Source: Massilia sp. ST3
GTDB taxonomy: Bacteria; Pseudomonadota; Gammaproteobacteria; Burkholderiales; Burkholderiaceae_D
NCBI RefSeq assembly: GCF_018119405.1
Contig: NZ_JAGPWC010000027.1
Span: 1 to 64,000, forward strand
Length of the DNA stretch: 64,000 nucleotides
Direction of reading: 5' to 3'
The notes beneath the pieces were generated by a model. The model was not told the DNA's origin. It saw only the letters and a program-made list of their open reading frames with translations, and made no database searches. Positions within the stretch are counted from its first letter, which is position 1, and each line of letters starts with the position of its first letter. Made by a program: the position numbers and the translations under genes. Positions 35,802 to 44,226 of the stretch are shown piece after piece.

Positions 35802-36941
35802 TCAATCGAGTCGGCCGCCGCCGGCTTGCGCCCCTTGCGCCACCTTCGCCCCTTTTGCTTCGCCCCCGAACAGGCGCTCGAAGGGCGCGCAGAAGCGCTC
35901 CTTGCGCTGTTCGGTCAGCATGCCCAGCACGACCGTCGCCAGGGTCACCGCGGCCCCCGCCGCGATCCAGTCGGCCAGGCTGCCGGCGTCGTGCGGGTAG
36001 AGCGCGGGCCAGGCGGCGAGCACCAGGGCATGCGACAGGTAGAGCGTGAACGTGTACGAGGACAGCAGGCGGATCGGCCTTGCCATTCTCATCATAACCT
36101 CGAATCCGGCATGGCGTGCACAGGCGAAGTGGAGGCAGACGATCAGGCCGACCGCGTAGTCGGCCAGGAAGCGGTCCGCATTCGCCAGCGGGAAGGTCTG
36201 GCCCAGCCAGGTGGCGCGTCCCAGGTTGCGCAGCAGGTCTTCGGCGCCGCCCAGTTCGTAGGCTGCCAGCAGCGCCACGCTGAGGATCCAGCCGATGCGC
36301 GCGAGGCGGCGCGGCATGGCGCGGCGCGCCTGCCAGTGATAGAGCAGCACGCCGCTCAGCCACACCGGCAGCAGCAGCCACAGCTTGATCCCCATGACGG
36401 CCAGCACCAGCGCGCCCAGGGCAAGGCGCGCCGCGCCGCGCAGGTAGAACAGCACGCCGAACAGGAGGTAGTACCAGGCTTCGTAATTGAGCGACCACCA
36501 GGGATTGAGCAGGGGCGGCACTTCGGACAGGGTCCAGAGTTCGCCCATGAACAGCAGGTGGAAGGGAATGTAGAGGTAGGGCTTGAGCAGCTGGTAGGCG
36601 GTGGTGTGCCCGGTGCCCGAGACGCCGAACAGTGCGGTGGCGGTCGCGAAGCCCAGCAGCAGCACGGGCACGGCGACCGAATACAGGCGCGCGCAGCGCG
36701 CCACCGCATAATCGCGCGCGCTCGGACGGCGCTGGTGAGCGGTGTAGGCGATCACGAAGCCCGACAGCACGAAGAAGGCGACCACCGCCTCGCGCCCCAG
36801 CAGCTGCAGCTGGTCCGCCAATGGTCCCCGCACGATGCCGAGCTGGGAAAAGTGCATGGCGACGACCGCCAGCGCCGCCAGGAAGCGGACGAGATCGAGA
36901 TAAATCGAGAAGGAGCGGTCGAGAGACGGGGCTGCGCCCAT
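35802..36941 (-). CDS. Acyltransferase 3 family membrane protein
   Basis: A 379-residue polytopic O-acyltransferase. The conserved start is IYLDLVRFLAALAVVAMHFSQ (R and H retained), then FFVLSGFVIAYTAHQR. About ten helices follow, with the family's LNYEAWYYLLFG in the middle and YTFTLYLSHALVL near the end. It probably acetylates an extracytoplasmic glycan. I took the ATG at 36941 since homology begins just after it, but no good ribosome site is visible; an in-frame ATG at 37004 would add 21 residues. It is first of a four-gene row with the hydrolase, GNAT and GFA genes. Confidence 0.87.
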   Translation of the reverse strand: MGAAPSLDRSFSIYLDLVRFLAALAVVAMHFSQLGIVRGPLADQLQLLGREAVVAFFVLSGFVIAYTAHQRRPSARDYAVARCARLYSVAVPVLLLGFATATALFGVSGTGHTTAYQLLKPYLYIPFHLLFMGELWTLSEVPPLLNPWWSLNYEAWYYLLFGVLFYLRGAARLALGALVLAVMGIKLWLLLPVWLSGVLLYHWQARRAMPRRLARIGWILSVALLAAYELGGAEDLLRNLGRATWLGQTFPLANADRFLADYAVGLIVCLHFACARHAGFEVMMRMARPIRLLSSYTFTLYLSHALVLAAWPALYPHDAGSLADWIAAGAAVTLATVVLGMLTEQRKERFCAPFERLFGGEAKGAKVAQGAQAGGGRLD

Positions 36942-37029
36942 GATGATTTGATTGAAAGCAACAATCGCATCATAGAGGGAGCCGCCGCCCGGCGCAATCC
37001 GCATGCATAAGTGGAAGGGGCCGGGCGTT

Positions 37030-37062
37030 GTAAATCGGCCGTTGTTATGCGGCCGTATTTAC
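37030..37062. terminator. Hairpin overlapping the kynA stop codon
   Basis: GTAAATCGGCCG (37030-37041) pairs with CGGCCGTATTTAC (37050-37062) with one bulged base and an 8-base loop. The right arm contains the kynA TAA. It can end or protect the kynBUA transcript, although there is no U-run, and it also insulates the acyltransferase gene from kyn read-through. Confidence 0.6.
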
Positions 37063-37904
37063 AGCTCGGTGCGCAGGGCGAACAGTTCCGGGAACAGCAC
37101 CACGTCGAGCATCTTGCGCAGGTAGCTGACGCCGGCCGTGCCGCCGGTGCCGGTCTTGAAGCCGATGATGCGCTCGACCGTGCTCACGTGGCGGAAGCGC
37201 CAGAAGCGGAAGGCGGTTTCCATGTCCACCAGCTTTTCCGCCAGCTCGTACAGCGCCCAGTGGTGCTCGGTGTCGCGGTACACCTCGAGCCAGGCCGCCT
37301 TGACGCTGTCGTTGATGCGGGTCGGCTCGGTCCAGTCGCCGTCCAGGCGGTCCGCGTCGATCTTCAGGCCGCTGCGCGCCAGCAGCATCACCGCTTCGTC
37401 GTAGAGCGAGGGCGCGTTCAGCTCGCGCGCCAGGATGGCATGGGCTTCCGGCATCTTCTCGTGAACCGCCAGCAGGTTGCGGTTCTTGTTCCCCAGGATG
37501 AACTCGAGTTCCCTGTACTGGAAGGACTGGAAGCCCGAGGAGGCGCCCAGGTAGGGGCGGATCGCCGTGTACTCGGGCGGGGTCATGGTGGCCAGCACGT
37601 CCCAGGCATGCACCAGCTGGTCCATGATGCGCGCCACCCGCGCCAGCATCTTGAAGGCCGGCGGCAGGTTATCCTCGCGGATGTGGCGGCGCACCGCCTG
37701 CAGCTCGTGCAGCATCAGCTTGATCCACAGCTCGCTGGTCTGGTGCTGGACGATGAACAGCATCTCGTTGTGGTTGGGCGAGAGCGGGTGCTGGGCCGCG
37801 AGGATCTGGCCCAGGCCCAGGTAGTCGCCGTAGCTCATGGACTCCTTGAAGTCCATCTTGGCGCCGTGCCACTCGGCGCCTTCTTGCTTGGTCTTGTCGT
37901 TCAT
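37059..37904 (-). CDS. kynA: Tryptophan 2,3-dioxygenase
   Basis: A 281-residue homotetrameric heme enzyme that opens the indole ring of L-tryptophan to N-formylkynurenine, the first step of the kynurenine pathway. Substrate-pocket motifs: [18 protein letters not shown] and [15 protein letters not shown]. The proximal heme His is in [15 protein letters not shown], and [11 protein letters not shown] forms the conserved loop over tryptophan. Full length for a bacterial TDO. It is third in the kynB-kynU-kynA operon, ten bases after kynU. Confidence 0.97.
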   Translation of the reverse strand: MNDKTKQEGAEWHGAKMDFKESMSYGDYLGLGQILAAQHPLSPNHNEMLFIVQHQTSELWIKLMLHELQAVRRHIREDNLPPAFKMLARVARIMDQLVHAWDVLATMTPPEYTAIRPYLGASSGFQSFQYRELEFILGNKNRNLLAVHEKMPEAHAILARELNAPSLYDEAVMLLARSGLKIDADRLDGDWTEPTRINDSVKAAWLEVYRDTEHHWALYELAEKLVDMETAFRFWRFRHVSTVERIIGFKTGTGGTAGVSYLRKMLDVVLFPELFALRTEL

Positions 37905-37914
37905 AGGTCTCTTT

Positions 37915-39174
37915 TCAGGTCACGGCGCTGCGCTCGGCCGCGACGTCGTAGGCCTCGTTGTCCAGGATATCCTTCAGGATCTCCACCGCGTCCCAGACCT
38001 CGGCGAAGCTGGTGTACAGCGGCGTGAAGCCGAAGCGCATGATCCGCGGTTCGCGGTAGTCGCCGATCACGCCGCGCGCGATCAGGGCCGCCATCACCGC
38101 GTAGCCGTGCGGGTGGGTGAAGCTGACCTGGCTGCCGCGCCGGGCGTGTTCGCGCGGGGTCACCAGTTCCAGGGGGTGGGCGGCGCAGCGGCTTTCCACC
38201 AGTTCGATGAACAGGTCGGTCAGGGCCAGCGACTTGGCGCGCAGGGCGTCCATGCCGGTCACCTCGAAGATCTCGAGACCGCATTCGACCAGGGCCAGCG
38301 ACACCACCGGCTGGGTGCCGCACAGGGCGCGGCCGATGCCGTTGCAGGCGGCGAAGGCGGGTGCCATCGCGAACGGCTGGGCGTGGCTCCACCAGCCCGA
38401 GAGCGGGTGCTTGAACCGGGCCTGGTGGCGCTGCGGCACCCAGATGAAGGCCGGGGCGCCGGGGCCGCCGTTCAGGTATTTATAGGTGCAGCCGACCGCG
38501 AAGTCGGCTTGCGCCGCGTGCAGGTCGACCGGCACCGCGCCGGCCGAGTGGGCCAGGTCCCAGACCGCCAGCGCGCCTTGCGCATGGGCGTGGCGGGTGA
38601 GTAGCCCCATGTCGTGCTGGTAGCCGGTACGGTAGTTGACGTGGGTGAGCATCAGGACCGCGCAGTCGCCATCGACCGCCGCCGGGATCTCGTCGACCGA
38701 ATCGACCAGGCGCACCCGGTAGCCGCGCTCCAGCCATTCGGTCAGGCCTTCCGCCATATAGATATCGGTCGGGAAGTTGCTGCGCTCGGTCACGATGGTG
38801 CGGCGCTGGCCGGTGTCGCCCTGGGCCTGCAGGTGCAGGGCGGCTGCCAGGGCCTTGAACAGGTTGAGCGACGTGGTGTCGGTGACCGCGACTTCGCCGG
38901 CGCGGGCGCCGATCAGGGGAGCCAGGCGGTCGCCCAGGCGCTTCGGCATGTCGAACCAGCCGGCTTTGTTCCAGCTCTTGATCAGGTCGACGCCCCATTC
39001 CCGGGCCACCACCTGCTGGGCGCGCGCCAGGGCGGCCTTGGGACGAGCGCCGAGCGAGTTCCCGTCCAGGTAGATCACGCCCTGGGGCAGGTCGAAGCAT
39101 TCGCGCAGGGGCGCCAGCGGGTCGGCGGCGTCGCGCGCCAGGCAGCCGGCGCGGCTGATGGTGGAATGGCTCAT
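37915..39174 (-). CDS. kynU: Kynureninase
   Basis: A 419-residue PLP enzyme that cleaves L-kynurenine to anthranilate and L-alanine. Fold-type I features: [14 protein letters not shown] near the N-terminus, [16 protein letters not shown] (PLP Asp) and [15 protein letters not shown] with the Schiff-base Lys. The ATG giving [10 protein letters not shown] overlaps the kynB stop by four bases. The upstream in-frame codons lie within kynB and are not used. Product anthranilate can go to the anthranilate degradation or quinolone routes, neither of which is in this window. Confidence 0.97.
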   Translation of the reverse strand: MSHSTISRAGCLARDAADPLAPLRECFDLPQGVIYLDGNSLGARPKAALARAQQVVAREWGVDLIKSWNKAGWFDMPKRLGDRLAPLIGARAGEVAVTDTTSLNLFKALAAALHLQAQGDTGQRRTIVTERSNFPTDIYMAEGLTEWLERGYRVRLVDSVDEIPAAVDGDCAVLMLTHVNYRTGYQHDMGLLTRHAHAQGALAVWDLAHSAGAVPVDLHAAQADFAVGCTYKYLNGGPGAPAFIWVPQRHQARFKHPLSGWWSHAQPFAMAPAFAACNGIGRALCGTQPVVSLALVECGLEIFEVTGMDALRAKSLALTDLFIELVESRCAAHPLELVTPREHARRGSQVSFTHPHGYAVMAALIARGVIGDYREPRIMRFGFTPLYTSFAEVWDAVEILKDILDNEAYDVAAERSAVT

Positions 39175-39830
39175 GTGGCTACTTTCTCGGGAAGGGCGCG
39201 CACGAGCTGGCGTAATACCGCGCGCACCGGGCTGGCGTCCATGCCGGCGAATTTGAGGGGCAGGGCGATCAGTTCGTAGTCGCCCTCGGGCACCGCGTCC
39301 AGCACGACGCCTTCGAGGATGGCCATGCGGTGCGCGCGCACCGCGTGGTGGGCGTCGAGGGTCTTGGAATCCTGCGGGTCGAGCGAGGCGGCGTCGGTGC
39401 CGACCAGGATCACGCCGCGGCCGGCCAGCAGCGCGATCGCGGCCGGGGTGACGGCCGCGAAGCCGGGATCCCACTCGGTCTGCGGCGCTGCTGCGTAGGT
39501 ACGCAGCAGCACGCGCGGCGGGACATCGTCCAGTTTCCCGGCCAGGTCGGCCGCATCCACGGCCCTGGCGCCGACGCAGTGGATCACGCGGCAGGGGCCG
39601 AGATAGGGCGCCAGGCCCACCTGGTCGATAGTCGCGCCGTGTGGATCATAATGCGAGGGCGCGTCGGTGTGCGCGCCCAGGTGGGTGGTCATGACCATGC
39701 GGCTGACGTGCACCGGGCAGCCGTTGCCGATCTGCCAAGTGGGGGCGGCCTCGAACGGCGTGTCGCCAGGCCAGACCGGGATGCCGGCCGAGATGACCGG
39801 ACTGATGTCCCAGAGTTGTGGAGCTTCCAT
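39171..39830 (-). CDS. kynB: Arylformamidase (kynurenine formamidase)
   Basis: A 219-residue zinc-dependent cyclase-fold hydrolase that releases formate from N-formylkynurenine. Its metal site is visible as [14 protein letters not shown]. The N-terminus [20 protein letters not shown] and the C-terminal GYxxALPLK-like [19 protein letters not shown] are typical KynB. Start: the ATG giving [10 protein letters not shown]; the longer open frame upstream is A/T-rich leader. It is first in the operon, divergent from flhD across 558 bases. No Lrp-type KynR regulator is adjacent. Confidence 0.95.
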   Translation of the reverse strand: MEAPQLWDISPVISAGIPVWPGDTPFEAAPTWQIGNGCPVHVSRMVMTTHLGAHTDAPSHYDPHGATIDQVGLAPYLGPCRVIHCVGARAVDAADLAGKLDDVPPRVLLRTYAAAPQTEWDPGFAAVTPAAIALLAGRGVILVGTDAASLDPQDSKTLDAHHAVRAHRMAILEGVVLDAVPEGDYELIALPLKFAGMDASPVRAVLRQLVRALPEKVAT

Positions 39831-39974
39831 GCGGGCCCTCGTGGAATGTTGAGGCTTCAAGTAATCAGCGAGCCTCGCAGTGTAGCAAGTTCCGGCGCTT
39901 GCCGCTAAGGCAGCTGTCTTTTTGGCAATAATGAACGGCCCGAAAAAAATTTCAAAATATTTTGCGCCGAACCC

Positions 39975-40001
39975 TAAAGTTCCCCGAAACCCGTCCGATA
40001 A
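39975..40001 (+). promoter_or_regulatory. Sigma-28 (FliA)-type promoter, unit 1 of flhDC array
   Basis: TAAAGTTC, 11 bp, TCCGATAA. Compared with the enteric FliA consensus TAAAGTTT-N11-GCCGATAA, one mismatch lies in each box. It is about 390 bases before the flhD ATG. Confidence 0.7.
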
Positions 40002-40049
40002 CGATCTCAGATAGGCAGGAATGGGTCGAAAAATTTTTTCAGAACCCCC

Positions 40050-40076
40050 TAAAGTTCTCTCCAGTGGTGCCGATAA
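40050..40076 (+). promoter_or_regulatory. Sigma-28 (FliA)-type promoter, unit 2 of flhDC array
   Basis: TAAAGTTC, 11 bp, then a perfect GCCGATAA. This is the best of the three matches to the FliA consensus, with a single mismatch overall. Confidence 0.75.
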
Positions 40077-40122
40077 CTGTTTGGAAGACAACAAAGGGAC
40101 GAAAAATATTTTCGAAAAACCC

Positions 40123-40149
40123 TAAAGTTCTCCTCAACCCCGACGATAA
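40123..40149 (+). promoter_or_regulatory. Sigma-28 (FliA)-type promoter, unit 3 of flhDC array
   Basis: TAAAGTTC, 11 bp, GACGATAA. One mismatch in each box. It is the promoter nearest to flhD and would give a leader of about 230 bases. Confidence 0.7.
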
Positions 40150-40388
40150 CGTGTCAGGGATGCGACAGATCAAGTCTGACGCGACTCACAATTCAGGGTG
40201 TGTTCCAGCACCGTCCCAAGCCCCTGCTTCATAGGGGAATCAGAGTGATCCAGAAGGGTTTGTCAGACAAACTCCTACGGGTCATGTCCGTCGTTCGCGG
40301 ACGAAAAATACAGCGTTTCTCCGATTCCGCAAAAGTTGCCCCACGGTCAGAATCTATCTCATCGGCAACACACAAACGGAGAGAGAAA

Positions 40389-40706
40389 ATGACTGCGAAC
40401 GACATGATGGCTGAAATTCGTGATGCTAACCTGAGCTACCTGATGCTCGCCCAGCAGATGATCCGCGCCGACAAGGTCACCGCCATCTTCCGTCTCGGTA
40501 TCTCGGCCGACATCGCCGACCTGATCGAAGGCATGAGCAACGCCCAGATCCTGAAGCTCGCCGGCGGCAACATGATGCTGGCCCGTTTCCGCTTCGACGA
40601 CAGCGCCATCCTGGGCATGCTGACCAGCCACACCAAGGAACGCAGCCTGGCCCAGTCGCACGCCGCCATCCTGATGGCCGGCCAGCCGGTCGAAGAGATC
40701 GTATAA
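40389..40706 (+). CDS. flhD: Flagellar master regulator subunit FlhD
   Basis: A 105-residue helical DNA-binding protein that forms the FlhD4C2 complex with FlhC and activates class II flagellar operons. The sequence (AEIRDANLSYLMLAQQMIRA, then FRLGISADIADLIEGMSNAQ) is typical betaproteobacterial FlhD. GGAGAGAG precedes the ATG at the usual distance. The frame is open upstream to about 40200, but that part is leader, not protein. It heads the motility block: flhC follows after 51 bases, then motAB and che genes on the same strand. Upstream are three sigma-28-like promoters. Confidence 0.96.
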   Translation: MTANDMMAEIRDANLSYLMLAQQMIRADKVTAIFRLGISADIADLIEGMSNAQILKLAGGNMMLARFRFDDSAILGMLTSHTKERSLAQSHAAILMAGQPVEEIV

Positions 40707-40757
40707 TCCGCCTGACGGTCCCGCCGGGACCAGTGTCTGAACAGGTCCGGAGCAGTC

Positions 40758-41306
40758 ATGAGCAAAAAAAGCGTTGTCTCGGAAGCGCAGGAAATCCAGC
40801 TGGCTATCGAACTGATCAATCTCGGCGCCCGGCTCCAGCTTCTCGAGACCGAAGTCTCGCTGTCGCGGGAACGCCTGCTCAAGCTGTACAAGGAACTCAA
40901 GGGTGTCTCTCCACCCAAGGGCATGCTGCCGTTCTCGACCGACTGGTTCCTGACCTGGCAACCGAACATCCATTCCTCGCTCTTCATCAATATCCACAAC
41001 TTCCTGGTCGAACATGCCGGCGCCACCGGCATCCAGGCGGTGATGAAGGCCTACAAGCTCTATCTCGAACAGATGCCGCCCGAGCCGGGCGAAGAGCCCT
41101 TGCTGTCGCTGACCCGCGCCTGGACCCTGGTGCGCTTCTTCCAGAGCGGCATGCTGGTGCTCGTCCCTTGCAGTAAATGCAAGGGCAAGTTCATCGTCAA
41201 TTCCCTCGACCTGAATGCCGATTACCAGTGCGGCCTGTGCCATATGCCTTCGCGGGCGGGCAAGACACGCAAGGCGAAGGATGCCGCTGCCAATTCCCAG
41301 GCGTAG
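40758..41306 (+). CDS. flhC: Flagellar master regulator subunit FlhC
   Basis: A 182-residue partner of FlhD. The zinc site is formed by four cysteines, C138-x2-C141 and C158-x2-C161 (PCSKC and QCGLCHM), matching the known FlhC arrangement. The N-terminal helical region contacts FlhD, and the C-terminal part contributes to DNA recognition. Its TAG stop (41304-41306) lies inside a REP-like palindrome that begins at 41302, so the repeat has replaced the original 3' end; the tail after the zinc site is short and low in complexity. Last residues NSQA may be partly repeat-derived. Confidence 0.96.
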   Translation: MSKKSVVSEAQEIQLAIELINLGARLQLLETEVSLSRERLLKLYKELKGVSPPKGMLPFSTDWFLTWQPNIHSSLFINIHNFLVEHAGATGIQAVMKAYKLYLEQMPPEPGEEPLLSLTRAWTLVRFFQSGMLVLVPCSKCKGKFIVNSLDLNADYQCGLCHMPSRAGKTRKAKDAAANSQA

Positions 41307-41337
41307 GGTGGGCGGGTTCCCCGCCCACGCGTTCAAG
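41302..41337. repeat. REP-like palindrome, family 1 (flhC 3' end)
   Basis: GTAGGGTGGGCGGG and CCCGCCCACGCGTTCAAGC form a stem with a short loop. The leading TAG is the stop codon of flhC. An inverted second copy lies 78 bases further on. Confidence 0.8.
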
Positions 41338-41415
41338 CTGCTCTTGGGCTGCCCTGTTGCGACTCCACATCGATAAACTGCCTGGTCCCGGCACACCGCT
41401 CGGCGGGCGATCGCC

Positions 41416-41452
41416 TGTTGAACGCGTGGGCGGGAGACCCGCCCACCCTACG
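41416..41452. repeat. REP-like palindrome, family 1 (methyltransferase leader)
   Basis: TTGAACGCGTGGGCGGG and CCCGCCCACCCTAC, in opposite orientation to the copy at 41302. It ends two bases before the methyltransferase ATG, leaving no normal ribosome binding site. The two copies together can fold into one long structure between flhC and the downstream motility genes. Confidence 0.8.
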
Positions 41453-41454
41453 GG

Positions 41455-42222
41455 ATGCGCCGCGTGAAACGCGTACTTCGTGCTCCGGCCGTCCAGGCCC
41501 TCCTGCTCCAGGCCGCCGCCTTCCCGCCGACCCTGGCCGCCGTCTACCTGCTGGCGCGCGCCGGCTGGCAACCCGGTTACCTGCACGCCGCCCTGGCCCA
41601 CGGCCTGTTTGCCGCCGGCCTCAGCTGGTGGCGCGGCCTGGCCACCTGGTGGCGCGCCATCCAGTTCGCCTTTCCGCCGGCGCTGTTCGGCGCCGCCCAG
41701 CTGGCGATCCCGCCGGGCGTCTTCCTGGGCGTCTTCCTGTTCCTGCTATTACTGTACTGGTCGACCTACCGCACGCAGGTCCCTTACTATCCGTCGGGCC
41801 GCAAGGTCTGGGACGCGGTGGCCGGCGCGCTGCCGCAGGGCAGGGCGCTCAGGGTGATCGACATCGGCAGCGGCCTGGGCGGCCTGGTGCTGGAGCTGCA
41901 GCGCCGCCGGCCCGAGTCGCGCATCGAGGGAATCGAGCTGGCGCCCTTGCCCTGGCTGGCCAGCGCCGTGCGCGCCAAACTGGCCCGCAGCCAGGCGCGT
42001 TTCCTGCGCGGGGATTACGAAAAGCTCGATTTCGGCGCCTACGACGCCGTGTTCGCCTACCTGTCGCCGGCCGCCATGCCGGCCCTGTGGAACAAGGCGG
42101 CGCGCGAGATGCGGCCCGGTTCTGTACTTTTCAGTTACGAATTCGTCATCGCGGCCCGTCCCCCGAGCGCTATTGTCGTTCCGTACAGAGAGGGACCGAA
42201 GCTTTACAGATGGGACTTTTAG
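41455..42222 (+). CDS. Membrane-anchored class I SAM methyltransferase
   Basis: A 255-residue protein with two domains. Residues 1-105 are hydrophobic with about three to four helices (LAAVYLLARAGWQPGYL, then LFGAAQLAIPPGVFLGVFLFLLLLYW). Residues 115-240 are a Rossmann methyltransferase with SAM loop VIDIGSGLGGLVLEL and acidic ribose-binding strand EGIELAP. It would act at the cytoplasmic face of the membrane; substrate unknown. Its position between flhC and motA suggests a link to motility or simple co-transcription. The ATG directly follows a REP palindrome, so initiation may be weak or depend on folding. A 145-bp gap precedes motA. Confidence 0.85.
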   Translation: MRRVKRVLRAPAVQALLLQAAAFPPTLAAVYLLARAGWQPGYLHAALAHGLFAAGLSWWRGLATWWRAIQFAFPPALFGAAQLAIPPGVFLGVFLFLLLLYWSTYRTQVPYYPSGRKVWDAVAGALPQGRALRVIDIGSGLGGLVLELQRRRPESRIEGIELAPLPWLASAVRAKLARSQARFLRGDYEKLDFGAYDAVFAYLSPAAMPALWNKAAREMRPGSVLFSYEFVIAARPPSAIVVPYREGPKLYRWDF

Positions 42223-42367
42223 ACGACACACCGCAGGGGAAAAGGGCTGTTTTACTTGCCCATGGGCCATTCTCAAGCTATTGTAGTTCCCTAGGTAAAT
42301 ATTTTCCAAAATCAGCGTTTTTAGTCTGCCGGAATGGTTATTTCGGCATTTTCGGAGTGGATTTCCC

Positions 42368-43222
42368 TTGTTAGTTATTATCGGTTACATCGTCGTTTGC
42401 ATTTCGGTGTTCGGCGGTTTCGCAATGGCGGGCGGCCACCTGGGGACCCTGTTCCAGCCTATCGAGCTCCTGATGATCGGCGGCGCGGCCGTTGGTGCCT
42501 TTTTCGTCGGCAATAACGCGAAATCGATCAAGGCCACGATGAAGGCCTTCCCGACCATCTTCAAGGGTTCCCACTACACGAAGGACATGTACATGGAGCT
42601 GATGGCGCTCCAGTTCGACGTGCTGTCGAAAGTCCGCAAGGAAGGCCTGATGTCGATCGAAGGCGACATCGAGCAGCCGGAAGCCTCGCCCCTGTTCTCG
42701 AAATACCCGATGGTGCTGGCCGACCACCACATCGTGGAGTTCATGACCGATTACCTGCGCCTCATGGTGTCGGGCAACATGGATGCCTTCCAGATCGAAA
42801 ACCTGATGGACAACGAGATCGAAACCCATCACCACGAAGGCGCCATCCCCGCGCATTGCATCGCCAAGCTGGGCGACGGCCTGCCGGCATTCGGTATCGT
42901 GGCCGCGGTGATGGGCGTGGTCCACACCATGGAATCGGTGGGTATCCCGCCGGCCGAGCTGGGAATCCTGATCGCGAAAGCGCTGGTCGGCACCTTCCTC
43001 GGCATCCTGCTGGCCTACGGCTTCGTCGGCCCGCTGGCCAGCGTGCTCGAACAGAAGCTCGAAGAATCGACCAAGATGTTCCAGTGCGTGAAGGTGACCC
43101 TGCTGGCCAGCCTGAACGGCTATGCCCCGGCCCTGGCCGTCGAATTCGGCCGCAAGGTGCTGTACTCGACCGAGCGCCCGAGCTTCGCCGAGCTCGAAGA
43201 GCACATCAAGAAGAAGAAGTAA
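42368..43222 (+). CDS. motA: Flagellar motor stator protein MotA
   Basis: A 284-residue inner-membrane proton-channel subunit with four TM helices: two near the N-terminus (LVIIGYIVVCISVFGGFAMAG and LMIGGAAVGAFFVGN) and two after the cytoplasmic loop (AFGIVAAVMGVVHTMESVG and FLGILLAYGFVGPLASVLE). The loop carries the charged residues that contact FliG. Translation starts at TTG, preceded by GGAGTGG at the right distance; no ATG is available in the correct position. motB follows after 47 bases. The short leader has no recognisable sigma-28 box, so expression probably comes from upstream. Confidence 0.96.
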   Translation: MLVIIGYIVVCISVFGGFAMAGGHLGTLFQPIELLMIGGAAVGAFFVGNNAKSIKATMKAFPTIFKGSHYTKDMYMELMALQFDVLSKVRKEGLMSIEGDIEQPEASPLFSKYPMVLADHHIVEFMTDYLRLMVSGNMDAFQIENLMDNEIETHHHEGAIPAHCIAKLGDGLPAFGIVAAVMGVVHTMESVGIPPAELGILIAKALVGTFLGILLAYGFVGPLASVLEQKLEESTKMFQCVKVTLLASLNGYAPALAVEFGRKVLYSTERPSFAELEEHIKKKK

Positions 43223-43269
43223 GCGCGCGATGCCCTTTGCTTTCCACAACCTGAACGCGGGAGGTGCGC

Positions 43270-44202
43270 ATGGCTGACGACGGCATGCGCCCCATCGTCG
43301 TCAAGCGCATCAAGAAGGTGGCCGGCGGCCACCACGGTGGTGCGTGGAAGATCGCGTACGCGGACTTCGTGACCGCGATGATGGCCTTCTTCCTGCTCAT
43401 GTGGCTGCTCGGCTCCACCTCGAAAGGCGACCTGGAAGGCATTTCGGAGTTCTTCAAGAATCCGCTCAAGGTGGCGATGCAGGGCGGCTCGGGTTCGGGC
43501 GACTCGTCGTCCGTGATCAAGGGCGGCGGTACCGACCTGACCCGGCGTGCCGGCCAGGTCAAGAAGGGCGACATCGACCCGACCTCGAAGACCTACGACC
43601 TGCAGGCCGCCAAGGCCGCGATCGAGCGCCAGGAAAGCATGCGCCTGGAGTCGCTGAAGGCGAAGATCGAGTCGATCATCGAGGTCAACCCGCTGCTCAA
43701 GAAGTACAAGAACCAGCTGCTGCTCGACATTACCAGCGAAGGCCTGCGCATCCAGATCGTGGACGAGAAGAACCGCCCGATGTTTGCGCTGGCCAAGGCC
43801 GAGCTGCAGCCCTATACCCGCGAGATCCTGCACGTGATCGGCATGGTGCTCAACGAAGTGCCCAACAAGGTCGGCCTGTCGGGCCATACCGACTCGACCC
43901 CGTATTACAGCGAGGCGGGCTACAGCAACTGGGAGCTGTCGGCGGACCGCGCCAACGCCTCGCGCCGCGAGATGGTGCAGGGCGGCCTGGGCGAGGACAA
44001 GGTCCTGCGCGTGGTGGGCCTGGCCTCGGCCGCCCACCTCGACCGCAAGGATCCGTTCAACCCGATCAACCGCCGCATCAGCATCATCGTGATGAACAAG
44101 CGCACCGAGGAAGCCGTGATGCGCGACGCCGCCACCCTCGAGGTGCCGGCGCAGGACACCCAGACCGCGGCGGTGGCGACAGCCGGCGCGGTGCAAAAGT
44201 AG
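43270..44202 (+). CDS. motB: Flagellar motor stator protein MotB
   Basis: A 310-residue stator subunit. The single TM helix carries the proton-binding Asp32 (KIAYADFVTAMMAFFLLMWL), the same position as in E. coli. A plug and linker region follows, then a C-terminal OmpA-like peptidoglycan-binding domain (about 150-270, GLRIQIVDEKNRPMFALA, then LSGHTDSTPYY and NRRISIIV). GGGAGG six bases before the ATG at 43270 supports this start over a GTG six bases upstream. The C-terminal ~35 residues are low in complexity. Confidence 0.97.
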   Translation: MADDGMRPIVVKRIKKVAGGHHGGAWKIAYADFVTAMMAFFLLMWLLGSTSKGDLEGISEFFKNPLKVAMQGGSGSGDSSSVIKGGGTDLTRRAGQVKKGDIDPTSKTYDLQAAKAAIERQESMRLESLKAKIESIIEVNPLLKKYKNQLLLDITSEGLRIQIVDEKNRPMFALAKAELQPYTREILHVIGMVLNEVPNKVGLSGHTDSTPYYSEAGYSNWELSADRANASRREMVQGGLGEDKVLRVVGLASAAHLDRKDPFNPINRRISIIVMNKRTEEAVMRDAATLEVPAQDTQTAAVATAGAVQK

Positions 44203-44226
44203 CCCGGCCGGGACTGGAGGACTAGA

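Larger units (their letters stand above)
39941..40160. repeat. Three tandem ~74-bp units upstream of flhD
   Basis: Three related units follow each other. Each has a CGAAAAA-rich A/T block, then CCCTAAAGTTC, then a CGATAAC box; the TAAAGTTC boxes start at 39975, 40050 and 40123, spacing 75 and 73 bp. The first unit has about 11 extra bases in its A/T block. A fourth, degenerate unit can be read at about 40298-40357 (GACGAAAAAT, then AAAAGTTG). They occupy most of the kynB-flhD gap; the remaining leader (40160-40388) shows no gene. Confidence 0.85.

Noticed and set aside
39941..40160. Tandem repeats considered as a CRISPR array or minisatellite
   Set aside because: The repeat parts are only moderately alike, there are no uniform spacers and no cas genes, and each unit carries the two boxes of a sigma-28 promoter at fixed 11-bp spacing.
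40200..40388. In-frame N-terminal extension of FlhD
   Set aside because: No family similarity, and GGAGAG lies just before the normal ATG at 40389. This stretch is the mRNA leader.
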